Position numbers and translations under genes: made by a program. This document shows, in pieces, positions 42,813 to 50,818 of a stretch of DNA of 64,000 nucleotides; position 1 is the first letter of the stretch; every line of letters starts with the position of its first letter. The notes under the pieces are model-generated. The model was given only the letters and a program-made list of their open reading frames with translations. It had not been told where the DNA came from and searched no databases. The DNA is from Paenibacillus radicis (ex Xue et al. 2023) (GTDB taxonomy: Bacteria > Bacillota > Bacilli > Paenibacillales > NBRC-103111): contig NZ_JANQBD010000001.1 of the NCBI RefSeq assembly GCF_024722015.1, positions 248,001-312,000 of the forward strand. Direction: 5' to 3'.

Positions 42813-45062
42813 TTATTTAATAGGCAAACCATATAATCGCCAAGGCTTGCGGCTTCCAAAATATCCGCACAGACGACTGTCAGCCGCAATGGGTTTAATC
42901 TTCCATAATTTTTCATCAGCTGATGGCTCTCCACCAGGCGCACTGGCATCGCTATCAATTTTAGCATATAAAATGACTTCTTGCCCTTCCTTCAAATCAA
43001 ACACATACACACCATCTTCCAATTGGCGAAACTTTGCCGATTCTACTCCGGATATCCGGATGTCACCGGTCATACCGGTTTGGATTCGGCAGGGCTGACC
43101 GGCCAAGCTTTTGATGCGTATCCATGAAGTTATGCCTGCTGACCGGACGGCACTTACTAGAAAGGCGCCTTCCGTCCGCAAATTATGAAACACCGCTTCT
43201 GTCCACTCGGAAGGAATAGCTGGGAATACACGGATTGTATCGCCCCAGCTTTGAAGCAGCATATCATGAATTCCCTCTGCCGCAGCCAACGGCGATTCCA
43301 TCACAGGTCCAGCTTCCTTGTACATCGTGTTGGGCTTGATCAGGTGCATAAATGATTTCAAATAGCTCAGCGCTTCCTGTCCTTCGCCCAATGCCGCAGC
43401 AATGGACGCAGCGCTTGTAAAGGTAAAGCCTCTCAGGTCGCCTTCCATGGAAAACCAATGGCGGAGCGTTTTCACAATCAGCTCACGTTCATTCTCATCG
43501 TCACCGCTAATGAGATGCAGTGGGAATACTGCCATCAAATGGCTGAAGTGCCGGTGTCCAAACTCCAACGGCTGATCCTTGCCAATCATAAAGCCGGTCT
43601 CGTCAACCGGAAGCGGCACCAGACGTTCAAGCGTTTTTCTCCAACGTCCCCGGATAGCAGCATCCTCCTCCTGCAAGCCGAGAAGCTCGCTACTTAGTAG
43701 CAAGGTTTCACAACCCCATTGCAGTAACGTTAAATCATAATGAGTGTCAGGCACCGTCATTTGCAGAAAAGAACCATACTCCGGCGAAACAGTAGGAGGT
43801 AGATGAAGCTTGCCGTCATTGCCCTCCTCCAGCAGATGCAAATAATATTGCACGCTTCGTTTGAGCAGCGGGTACACTAATTCCCCAAGCAGCTTCTCAT
43901 CCATGGAATATCGGTATTGACGCCATAAATTATGGCAAATCCATGTTAAATTGCCGATTTCCGTACCGACAGGGTTAATCAGATCATAGCTGCAGCTTCG
44001 CGGAAGTCCGGACGAATCATCCCGGTACGGCTCAGGAACATTGTTTGCCAGATGATCAAAGTTATTGCGAAAGGCACGGACCAGCGATTCGCCTATATGA
44101 AGCCGATTGGAAGTATATACCGGTGAATAGCTCATTTGCACGTTCATGTTAAACCATACTCCCGCCCACGGAGTCGGAGCCAGCCAAGGTCCTTGATTAT
44201 CTATGATCATGCCATCGGCGCGTGTTGCTGAAGCCAGCTTATACATTTGAATCCAATAAAAGCCTTCGAGCAACGTGTCAGGAATGGATACGAAACTTTG
44301 CTGATAATAATCATGCCACCAGCTGCGATGCGATTCCACCCATTGCTCCCAGGATTGGGCCGAGGCTTCACGAATAACCGATGCAACCTGTTGTTGAACC
44401 GATTCATCAGCTCCATTAGCAATCGACAAGTACAAATAGCGCCGGTTAAGGTTTTCCGCTGAATAGGATTGTTTCCAGGCTGTTGTACAGCCCCCCTGAG
44501 GAGAAAATCGCTGAACACCAAAGCTCGTATCCTCCAACGAATAACGCGTCACCTCTGCCTGAGGAATATATTGATTCAGGTTAGTTCCATCGGCATTTTT
44601 CAATACGGGATCGACCTCGCTAAAAGCATACCATTGCAGCTTGGCATCCGCTTCTTCCGGGCTCGTCTCAAGTTCGACTGCGAGCGCCATATCAACACTG
44701 TGAACGAAAGCTCTAACCTTTACCGTGCCAACGGTTGTAGTAATTTCAGCTCGCAGCTCGGCGTTCCATAAATCAACCCGAATGCTTATCGGCTGGTAAA
44801 TCCATCCCGCTAATTCCAGATGAAGCTCCCCGACAGGAACACGCGGAGGATAACCCCCCTGAGACTTGCGTGCCGTCACGTCCGTTCGGCCCAACACAAA
44901 CCGCAGAACGTTCCGTTTGTCGCGGTGCTCCTCACTGTAAATCATGGCTCCAATCGTTCCATTGCCGATGTAAGCACCATCATCCCAAGAAATCGGCTTA
45001 ACCGACCAGGTCATATCATGTCTTCCAAGAAATGACGGCCAATCTATATGGTCCTGTATCAT
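42813..45062 (-). CDS. GH95-like alpha-L-fucosidase or related glycosidase
   Basis: A 749-residue cytosolic protein. It has an N-terminal beta-sandwich (about 1-270) including WDDGAYIGNGTIGAMIY, then an (alpha/alpha)6 barrel (about 270-600) with LPPTVSPEYGSF, VESPLAAAEGIHDMLLQSWGDTIRVFPAIPSEW-type family end motifs (read here as MESPL and LLQSWGD), and a C-terminal beta domain. GH95 enzymes act on alpha-1,2-fucosyl or alpha-galactosyl linkages. The ATG at 45062 behind AAAAGGATG is chosen rather than a GTG nine bases upstream. It is the first gene of the two-gene glycosidase operon. Confidence 0.82.
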   Translation of the reverse strand: MIQDHIDWPSFLGRHDMTWSVKPISWDDGAYIGNGTIGAMIYSEEHRDKRNVLRFVLGRTDVTARKSQGGYPPRVPVGELHLELAGWIYQPISIRVDLWNAELRAEITTTVGTVKVRAFVHSVDMALAVELETSPEEADAKLQWYAFSEVDPVLKNADGTNLNQYIPQAEVTRYSLEDTSFGVQRFSPQGGCTTAWKQSYSAENLNRRYLYLSIANGADESVQQQVASVIREASAQSWEQWVESHRSWWHDYYQQSFVSIPDTLLEGFYWIQMYKLASATRADGMIIDNQGPWLAPTPWAGVWFNMNVQMSYSPVYTSNRLHIGESLVRAFRNNFDHLANNVPEPYRDDSSGLPRSCSYDLINPVGTEIGNLTWICHNLWRQYRYSMDEKLLGELVYPLLKRSVQYYLHLLEEGNDGKLHLPPTVSPEYGSFLQMTVPDTHYDLTLLQWGCETLLLSSELLGLQEEDAAIRGRWRKTLERLVPLPVDETGFMIGKDQPLEFGHRHFSHLMAVFPLHLISGDDENERELIVKTLRHWFSMEGDLRGFTFTSAASIAAALGEGQEALSYLKSFMHLIKPNTMYKEAGPVMESPLAAAEGIHDMLLQSWGDTIRVFPAIPSEWTEAVFHNLRTEGAFLVSAVRSAGITSWIRIKSLAGQPCRIQTGMTGDIRISGVESAKFRQLEDGVYVFDLKEGQEVILYAKIDSDASAPGGEPSADEKLWKIKPIAADSRLCGYFGSRKPWRLYGLPIK

Positions 45063-45624
45063 AACAAACACATCCTTTTCCCAACATTAGATTTTTTTAG
45101 GAATGTAAATTCAAGGAACAGGGCGGCAATCCCCCTAGGATTAACCTCCCTCTCCTGCTATTTCTTTTCTTGTTTCATAGTAAAGGCGCACGCCTCCCGT
45201 AAGCATAGATTACACGTTTTTCAAGCAGGGGGCATTATGCTAAATTACTTCGGCATGCTTTTTTTTGTCTTTTTTTCGACGGCATCCCTTAGCTTGCTCC
45301 ATCCCGTCTGGAAAACGGTAAGCGGCCAGCTGCTGGCACCATTTTTAAAAATACTTTTCAAGACCTAAACAATCCCTTTTAACTTATATACTGTACAACA
45401 AATAAATAATAAGGTGAAAGCATATTTTCACATGACCTATAATCAGCAAGACATGTTAAAATGCTTGTACCAAATTTTATCGCAGCTTCATGAACCTAAT
45501 CGGCTGGTTCTCCATCTAATCCATAGAACGAAAAGCTGGCAACTGCTTAGGAAGCAGTTTTCAACAGAAACTCAGCTTGCAGCGCCAGCTTTTTCTACGA
45601 AAAACTTTCAGGGGGCTAATCGAT
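45063..45624. other. Intergenic region between glycosidase operon and ECF module 2
   Basis: 560 bp. The only candidate gene is the short membrane peptide at 45237. A frame of 72 codons running into the sigma gene (45414-45632) has no site at a suitable distance and is not accepted. No ECF-type autoregulatory promoter could be matched with confidence. Confidence 0.4.
45237..45368 (+). CDS. Possible 43-residue membrane peptide
   Basis: ATG behind AGGGGGC opens a 43-codon frame. The product has a hydrophobic N-terminal helix (LNYFGMLFFVFFSTASLSLL) and a second amphipathic stretch ending in Lys-Thr. Small membrane peptides near ECF modules are known, but the frame is short and the evidence is only the site and the hydrophobicity. 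Confidence 0.3.
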   Translation: MLNYFGMLFFVFFSTASLSLLHPVWKTVSGQLLAPFLKILFKT

Positions 45625-46164
45625 GTGAATGAATTGGAGCATGATATCAAGCTCGCACGAAAAGGAGACAAGGATGCATTCAGTCGACTCATCCATGCCA
45701 TGGAATTGAATCTTTACCGTGTCGCCCGGTCCATTGTAAAACGGGAGGAGGATTGTGCGGACGCTATCCAGGAAACGATTTTAAAGGCTTATCACGCTAT
45801 TCACACTTTACGTGAACCGGCCTTTTTCAAGACATGGCTATTTCGCATCCTCATCAACGAATGCAACCAAATATTACGCAAGGAGAGTCGGCTTTTCCCC
45901 TCTTCCGAGGCTTTCGTGAAGGAGGCTTCTACACAGGATATCTATGAAAATATCGATTTGATAGAGGCGGTCAACCGGTTGGAGGAAGCACTTAAACTGG
46001 TGGTCACGCTGCATTATTTCGAGGATATCCCACTCAAACAAATCTCGCAGCTGCTGAAAACGCCGGAAGGGACGATCAAATCCAGACTCCACCGCGCCAG
46101 AATCATCTTGGCTGAATGTTTGCAAGGACCTGATGAAAGGAGGATTGGTTATGAATCCTGTTAA
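45625..46164 (+). CDS. ECF-type RNA polymerase sigma factor (module 2)
   Basis: A 179-residue sigma factor. Region 2 has SIVKREEDCADAIQETILKAYHAI and FFKTWLFRILINECNQILRK, region 4 has VVTLHYFEDIPLKQISQLLKTPEGTIKSRLHRARIIL. The start is GTG behind AGGGGG with a 9-bp gap; the longer frame lacks a site. It overlaps the downstream anti-sigma gene by 14 bp. It is of the SigV-type group whose partners are RsiV/DUF4179 proteins. Confidence 0.93.
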   Translation: MNELEHDIKLARKGDKDAFSRLIHAMELNLYRVARSIVKREEDCADAIQETILKAYHAIHTLREPAFFKTWLFRILINECNQILRKESRLFPSSEAFVKEASTQDIYENIDLIEAVNRLEEALKLVVTLHYFEDIPLKQISQLLKTPEGTIKSRLHRARIILAECLQGPDERRIGYESC

Positions 46165-47488
46165 TTTAGACGCCGAGCTGCTAAAAGTAATGGAGGAGCA
46201 TCCCGCGGAGCTCCCTGATGCCGTTCGCAAGCGGATTGATGCAACGCTATCCGCTTTGCCGGATAAACTGGATAAGCGCAGCAGAAGGTTGCGGCATGTA
46301 CTGTCTGTTGGATCCGCAGCCGCAGTAGTGATGATAGGGGTCATCATTGGCTCTGCCTTCCTGTCACCCGAGATGGCAGCTGCCCTGAGGCAGGTTCCCG
46401 GCATTGAATCGGTGTTCAAACTGGCCGGTGACTTCGGCTTGAAAATCGCGGATGAAAAAGGTATGGTCACAGAAGTTAACCAAGCAGTTACAGATCAAGG
46501 AATTACAATTAAAGTATCCGAAGTGATGTATGACGATTCCCGACTTACCATCGGTTATGTGCAGCAAGCTCCCAACGGAATTATGGAGCTGAACAATGTG
46601 GCATTTGAGATCAACGGCAAGCCCGTTCATTACCCAAGCAGCGGGTCTGGCAGCCGTATTGATGAGCATACCTATGCAGGAGTTATTAATGTATCCCCGG
46701 AGGATGAGCTTCCCGGCAATTTTGAGCTTACCATGACCGTACTGACCATAGGTAATATAGAAGGGAAATGGACATTTCAATTTCCGGTTAAAAAGATGGC
46801 AAGCAATAACAAAGCAGTCATGCCGATGGTTACGAAAACGCACGGGGATATTACCCTGACCGTCAAAAAAATTATATTTACACCTAGTTCTACCGAGCTG
46901 GATGTTAAGATCAAACAGCCTGTTAAATCGGAGAAATTCATTAATTACGACATAATCGATGATAAAGGAATCGTTCTGGAACGTTTTGGCGGCAGCGGCG
47001 GAGGATATACGGAAGGCGAATATATCGTCATGGATTATAAGCAGAGATTCGGTCCAGCGGCCGGAATTCCCGGATACGTTACCGTCCGCCCGGTGGATGA
47101 GCAGCAGGTTGCCGCTCCCCTTAAGGAAAATCGCATCCCCTTGGACCGATCACCTGATCCGGAGCTTCCGATAGTGCTGCCCCAAGGAGATATCGGACAT
47201 TTGCTAGTTACTAGAGTTGAGCTGCTAAACGATAAAACAAAGGTTCATTACAGAGCTGTGGGCGTCCAACCTCATCTTCAAGGAACACAATTATGGATTG
47301 AGGATGAAGCTGGCCAAAAATATCTTCTTCTAGATAAGCCTACCGAAGTCGTCGATCCTATTCAATATTCGTTTGTTCGAGAATTCCCAGCGTTTCGTCC
47401 TAAGCAAAAGCTGACTTTAGTGACAAGAGAGCTTCCTTTGCCGGATTACACGAAAGAGCTTGAAATGACCATTCCAGTCAATCCCTGA
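46151..47488 (+). CDS. DUF4179-domain membrane anti-sigma factor (module 2)
   Basis: A 445-residue single-pass membrane protein. The N-terminal cytosolic part (1-45) is followed by a membrane helix (about 52-73), then GITIKVSEVMYDDSRLTIGYVQQ of DUF4179 and a long extracytoplasmic beta-rich region of about 300 residues with a DUF5643-like C-terminal part. The start is the ATG behind AAAGGAGG. It is longer at its C-terminus than the module 1 protein, so the two probably sense different signals. Confidence 0.85.
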   Translation: MNPVNLDAELLKVMEEHPAELPDAVRKRIDATLSALPDKLDKRSRRLRHVLSVGSAAAVVMIGVIIGSAFLSPEMAAALRQVPGIESVFKLAGDFGLKIADEKGMVTEVNQAVTDQGITIKVSEVMYDDSRLTIGYVQQAPNGIMELNNVAFEINGKPVHYPSSGSGSRIDEHTYAGVINVSPEDELPGNFELTMTVLTIGNIEGKWTFQFPVKKMASNNKAVMPMVTKTHGDITLTVKKIIFTPSSTELDVKIKQPVKSEKFINYDIIDDKGIVLERFGGSGGGYTEGEYIVMDYKQRFGPAAGIPGYVTVRPVDEQQVAAPLKENRIPLDRSPDPELPIVLPQGDIGHLLVTRVELLNDKTKVHYRAVGVQPHLQGTQLWIEDEAGQKYLLLDKPTEVVDPIQYSFVREFPAFRPKQKLTLVTRELPLPDYTKELEMTIPVNP

Positions 47489-47681
47489 AAAAGGTTATCC
47501 AAGCGATCCTTAACAAAACAAGGGGTCCGGTTGAACGCAGTGGAAGCAAAGCTTGCCTCTTCAGGTGAGGCCGGAATAAGTGTAGCAAGCCTTCGCAGCC
47601 GCATGAACCCTTGGGTGACTGTGTAACCTCAAACACTTGCCCTATGCAATTTGAGTAAACAAATCAAAAGCCATCCTGCCA

Positions 47682-47717
47682 GAAGGGCTGTCCCAAACAT
47701 CTTTGGGACAGCCCTTC
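47682..47717. repeat. 16-bp perfect inverted repeat
   Basis: GAAGGGCTGTCCCAAA pairs perfectly with TTTGGGACAGCCCTTC around CATC. It has no T run on either side, so it is not a typical intrinsic terminator, though it may end the anti-sigma transcript. Confidence 0.85.
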
Positions 47718-47743
47718 CACCACTTTATCCTGAATATAGGGTT

Positions 47744-47796
47744 GCAAAAGAACCCTCAATTCCAATTTTAACCGTGGATTTTGAAGGTTCTTTTGC
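47744..47796. repeat. Inverted repeat GCAAAAGAACC/GGTTCTTTTGC
   Basis: An 11-bp perfect stem extended by TCAA/TTGA after a single mismatch, with a 20-base interior. It lies 26 bp beyond the 16-bp palindrome. Confidence 0.75.
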
Positions 47797-47882
47797 ATAT
47801 TTTATGGACAGCCTAGCGAACCCCAGGCAAATATCAGGAAAATGTCGGGTTAATTACTCCGAAAAATAGCGTTCCTGACCCT

Positions 47883-48016
47883 ATAGCTGGAATTTCTCAT
47901 GCTAATTCAACGTATTTCGGCTGATATCTCGATATTTACATATATTAGCAGTAGTTTTTCCAGCTAGATTGATTTCAAACGATATCCAGACTGGATTAAC
48001 GTGAGGATTTCCATCT
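47883..48016. repeat. Dispersed repeat family B, cluster 3
   Basis: Motifs at 47883-47907 (ATAGCTGGAATTTCTCATGC), 47944-47968 (ATTAGCAGTAGTTTTTCCAG) and 47988-48016. The first two are in opposite orientation and can pair, as in the clusters at 3451 and 16849. Confidence 0.6.
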
Positions 48017-48091
48017 ATTTCCTTTAAATCGCAGCCAAGGGGACAGCCCCTTATAGCCGAAAGGGTTTTATTCCTATTTTCAAAAATGAGC

Positions 48092-49369
48092 TTACCGCTC
48101 AATCATCTGCTCGCGTTTCGGACCAATCGATACCCAACGTACGGGCTTCCCTATCCATTTCTCAATGTGCAGCACATAGTTTTGTGCATTCACAGGTAAA
48201 TCGCTGAATTGCCGTACGTTGGAAATATCGGTTTTCCAGCCAGGCAGCAATTCCAAGACGGGTTCACATCGATAGAGTTCGGATGTAACAGGGAACCGAT
48301 CCGTAATCTCTCCATCAATACGATAGGCTGTACATACCGGGATTTCATCCAAATATCCAAGTACATCCAGATTGGTCAGAGCAATCTCCGTAGTTCCTTG
48401 AAGCATGCAGCCGTACCCTGTCGCTACCGCATCAAACCATCCCATCCGCCGAGGACGGCCGGTCGTTGCTCCAAATTCTCCTGCATCGCCGCCACGTGTA
48501 CGAAGCTCATCGGCTGGAGTACCGTTAATTTCGCTTACAAACGGACCTTCCCCTACGCAGCTCGAATAGGCCTTTACCACCGTTACGACCTGCTTGATCG
48601 AATGCGGTGGAACGCCTGCGCCGACAGCTGCAAATCCGGCTAATGTTGATGATGAAGTGGAGTAAGGATAGATGCCGTGGTCCGGATCCCGAAGCGCACC
48701 TAGCTGACCTTCAACCACAATTTGTTCACCTTGCTCCAATGCATTGTGTAAGAGGGTAGTTGTATCACACACATACGGCTTCAAACGCTCCGCCTGCTTC
48801 AGCAAACCAGAGATAATCTCTTCTGCATCAATAGGTGGCTTCTTATATAAATGTTCCAGCAGCACATTTTTCGACTCCAATGAGGCCTCGATCTGGGCTC
48901 TAAGTCTCTCTTCGTTATACAAATCAGTCACCTGAATGCCGCGTTTCACATATTTATCCGCATAAAAAGGTGCGATCCCCTGCTTGGTAGAACCAAACCT
49001 CCGGTCCTCCAGCCGCTCCTCCTCCAGGGAGTCAAACATGATGTGATAGGGAAGCACAATCTGAGCCCGATCAGAAACACAAAGCTTAGGCTCAGGCACA
49101 CCTCTTGCCAGCAGTTGATCAATTTCCCCTAACAGGTTATCTATATTTAGAGCAACACCAGGACCAATGACATTAACCGTTTGCGGATAAAAAACACCCG
49201 ATGGAAGCAAATGCAAAGCGAATTTACCGAATTGGTTTATAATCGTATGTCCCGCATTACTGCCTCCTTGATACCTGACCACATACCGCGCTTTGGCCGC
49301 TAGCACATCCGTTACTTTACCTTTCCCTTCATCGCCCCAGTTCGCCCCCACGATGGCTGTAACTGTCAT
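48092..49369 (-). CDS. purA: Adenylosuccinate synthetase, divergent form
   Basis: GTP-dependent joining of IMP and aspartate to adenylosuccinate. The 425-residue protein keeps NWGDEGKGK (catalytic Asp), SNAGHTI (catalytic His), HLLPSG, GATTGRPRRMGWFDAV (aspartate loop) and the C-terminal VSIGPKRE. Three normally strict positions differ: the IMP loop GTTGRGIGP reads GSTKQGIAP (Q130 where other enzymes have a basic residue), EGAQG reads EGQLG (222-223), and TRVGxGPF reads SCVGEGPF. A second role or a paralogue is therefore possible. It has its own LysR regulator gene divergently upstream. Confidence 0.85.
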   Translation of the reverse strand: MTVTAIVGANWGDEGKGKVTDVLAAKARYVVRYQGGSNAGHTIINQFGKFALHLLPSGVFYPQTVNVIGPGVALNIDNLLGEIDQLLARGVPEPKLCVSDRAQIVLPYHIMFDSLEEERLEDRRFGSTKQGIAPFYADKYVKRGIQVTDLYNEERLRAQIEASLESKNVLLEHLYKKPPIDAEEIISGLLKQAERLKPYVCDTTTLLHNALEQGEQIVVEGQLGALRDPDHGIYPYSTSSSTLAGFAAVGAGVPPHSIKQVVTVVKAYSSCVGEGPFVSEINGTPADELRTRGGDAGEFGATTGRPRRMGWFDAVATGYGCMLQGTTEIALTNLDVLGYLDEIPVCTAYRIDGEITDRFPVTSELYRCEPVLELLPGWKTDISNVRQFSDLPVNAQNYVLHIEKWIGKPVRWVSIGPKREQMIER

Positions 49370-49493
49370 ATCTTATCCCTCTTTTCGTTTGAAATAGCTT
49401 ACAGGGATAAGTATAATAAAATTAATCATATAAAAATAATGAATATTATTTATATTAGATATAAGTACAGCTAATATCACGAAGGGGCAGCCT

Positions 49494-50396
49494 ATGATCC
49501 ATAATATGGAGTGGTACCGCGTTTTTTATTTCACTGCAAAAGCAGGCAGCTTATCCAAAGCAGCTGAGGAACTATTCATCACACAGCCCGCTGTAACGCA
49601 TTCCATTAAACAGCTGGAGAGCAAGCTGGGCGGACAGCTGTTCATTCGTACTTCCAAGGGAGTCAACTTGACCGCCGAAGGCGAGGTGTTGTTCAAATAT
49701 ATTGAACAGGCTTATCATTTCATTAGTAATGGGGAACGAAAAATTGCCGAAATGCATCAGCTTGTGGATGGTGAAATTAAAATCGGAGCCGGAGATACAC
49801 TATGCAGGCACTATCTCTTGCCGCATCTGCAAAGCTATCATGAAGCATACCCGAGCATCAAAATTCAAGTAACGAACCGGACAACGGCAGAAACGGTCAC
49901 CCTTCTAAAGGAGGGAAAAATCGATCTCGGAATCATTAATCTTCCCTTGGCTCAACCCGATAACAAAATCAATGTTCAAGAGAGCATTCCCATTACAGAT
50001 TGCTTCGTAGCCGGAGTAAAGCATAAATATTTGTCGGAAACCCCGATTTCACTAGAGGCATTACTTCAGCAGCCAATCATTTTGCTTGAAAAAGGAAGCA
50101 GCATCCGTACCTTCATCGATACCTTCGCCGAATCCCAGAGCCTTACGATCAAGCCGGAAATTGAGCTCGGAAGCATTGATCTGCTGGTCGACTTTGCTCG
50201 CAGCGGATTTGGAATAGCCTGTGTAATCAAAGACTTTGTTTCGCATGAGCTTGCTGAAGGCAGCCTGTACGAAATTCAATTGAAAAACCCGGTTCCACCA
50301 AGAAAAGTAGGCATTGTTACTTTAAAAGGTACTCCACTATCTGTGGCCGCCAAGCATATTTTGGATATGATGATGCAGCAAAGATCCCCCTCATAG
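49494..50396 (+). CDS. LysR-family transcriptional regulator
   Basis: A 300-residue regulator. The N-terminal winged helix has FYFTAKAGSLSKAAEELFITQPAVTHSIKQLESKLGGQLF; the C-terminal domain (about 90-295) is a periplasmic-binding-like effector domain (EIKIGAGDTLCRHYLLPHL, GKIDLGIINLP). The start has GAAGGGG upstream. It is divergent from the purA-like gene with 124 bp between them, including an AT-rich palindrome (AATAATGAATATTATT). The classical LysR arrangement suggests it controls the divergent synthetase gene. Confidence 0.92.
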   Translation: MIHNMEWYRVFYFTAKAGSLSKAAEELFITQPAVTHSIKQLESKLGGQLFIRTSKGVNLTAEGEVLFKYIEQAYHFISNGERKIAEMHQLVDGEIKIGAGDTLCRHYLLPHLQSYHEAYPSIKIQVTNRTTAETVTLLKEGKIDLGIINLPLAQPDNKINVQESIPITDCFVAGVKHKYLSETPISLEALLQQPIILLEKGSSIRTFIDTFAESQSLTIKPEIELGSIDLLVDFARSGFGIACVIKDFVSHELAEGSLYEIQLKNPVPPRKVGIVTLKGTPLSVAAKHILDMMMQQRSPS

Positions 50397-50410
50397 CTGA
50401 GGAGGATTTT
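50385..50410 (+). terminator. Short terminator overlapping the LysR stop codon
   Basis: CCTCA-TAGC-TGAGG with flanking C/G pairs and TTTT just after. The TAG stop codon is in the loop. Confidence 0.45.
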
Positions 50411-50491
50411 GCTGTTGCCTATCACAGATCACAGATTCACACGGAAACAGTCGCAGCACGATTATAACAGTGTCAATCGGGAGGCCTCCTG

Positions 50492-50532
50492 CTATCGGCA
50501 GCAAACCCACTCCGAGGTTGTGCTGCCGACAG
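50492..50532. repeat. Inverted repeat downstream of rpmG
   Basis: CTATCGGCAGCA (50492-50503) pairs with TGCTGCCGACAG (50521-50532), with one wobble pair. It lies about 25 bp past the rpmG stop codon and may end its transcript. Confidence 0.55.
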
Positions 50533-50555
50533 CGAGAGGCATACACCTGCTTGAA

Positions 50556-50705
50556 TTATCTTGTTTCCCGGTGCAGCGTATGCCGCTTCAGGCGAGGGCA
50601 ATATTTGTACAGCTCCATTCGTCCTGTTTGATTCCTCTTATTTTTCGTTGTTGTGTAATTGCGATCTCCGGTTTCTGTGCAAGCCAATGTAACAATAACT
50701 CTCAT
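50556..50705 (-). CDS. rpmG: Ribosomal protein L33, cysteine-poor form
   Basis: A 49-residue 50S subunit protein: [17 protein letters not shown] near the start, [20 protein letters not shown] in the middle and HRETR at the end match L33. Zinc-binding L33 has two CxxC pairs. Here the second cysteine of each is missing (C9-T12 and C36-L39), so it is the zinc-independent type. Such paralogues are made under zinc limitation in Bacillus. The ATG has GAGGAGG at 7 bp, and a Zur-like palindrome lies at 50729-50739. It is too short to be found by length-limited gene calling. Confidence 0.93.
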   Translation of the reverse strand: MRVIVTLACTETGDRNYTTTKNKRNQTGRMELYKYCPRLKRHTLHRETR

Positions 50706-50728
50706 GCTATTCACCTCCTCAATTATAA

Positions 50729-50739
50729 GTAAATTTTAC
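50729..50739. promoter_or_regulatory. Zur-like operator upstream of rpmG
   Basis: The minus strand reads AAATCGTAAAATTTACTTAT, with a perfect GTAAAATTTAC palindrome as its core. It agrees with the left half and core of the Bacillus Zur box (AAATCGTAATNATTACGATTT). It lies 24 bp upstream of the start codon. Confidence 0.5.
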
Positions 50740-50818
50740 GATTTATTAGCATCTTACAAGCTTCCATCCTTTTTGTCAACGTCCTGCTGTTCGCAAAAAG
50801 AATCGAAGCCTTCCGTTT

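Larger units (their letters stand above)
47489..48091. other. Inverted-repeat-rich intergenic region
   Basis: 600 bp without a gene. It contains two strong palindromes (47682-47717, 47744-47796), a family B cluster (47883-48016) and a short GGGGACAGCCCC hairpin around 48040. A stretch around 47520-47640 (GCCTC-TTCAGGT-GAGGC hairpin) looks structured but matches no riboswitch I know. Confidence 0.55.

Noticed and set aside
45414..45632. Frame of 72 codons overlapping the start of the second sigma gene
   Set aside because: The nearest AGG-type site is about 15 bp from the ATG and the product has no recognisable domain. The sigma gene has its own good site inside it.
47489..47640. Possible riboswitch in the region after the second anti-sigma gene
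   Set aside because: A few short stems (GCCTC/GAGGC) are present but no conserved core of a known class, and no gene follows on the same strand.
50409..50732. Plus-strand frame of 107 codons over rpmG
   Set aside because: The minus strand here encodes L33 with a perfect ribosome binding site, so the plus-strand frame is a shadow.
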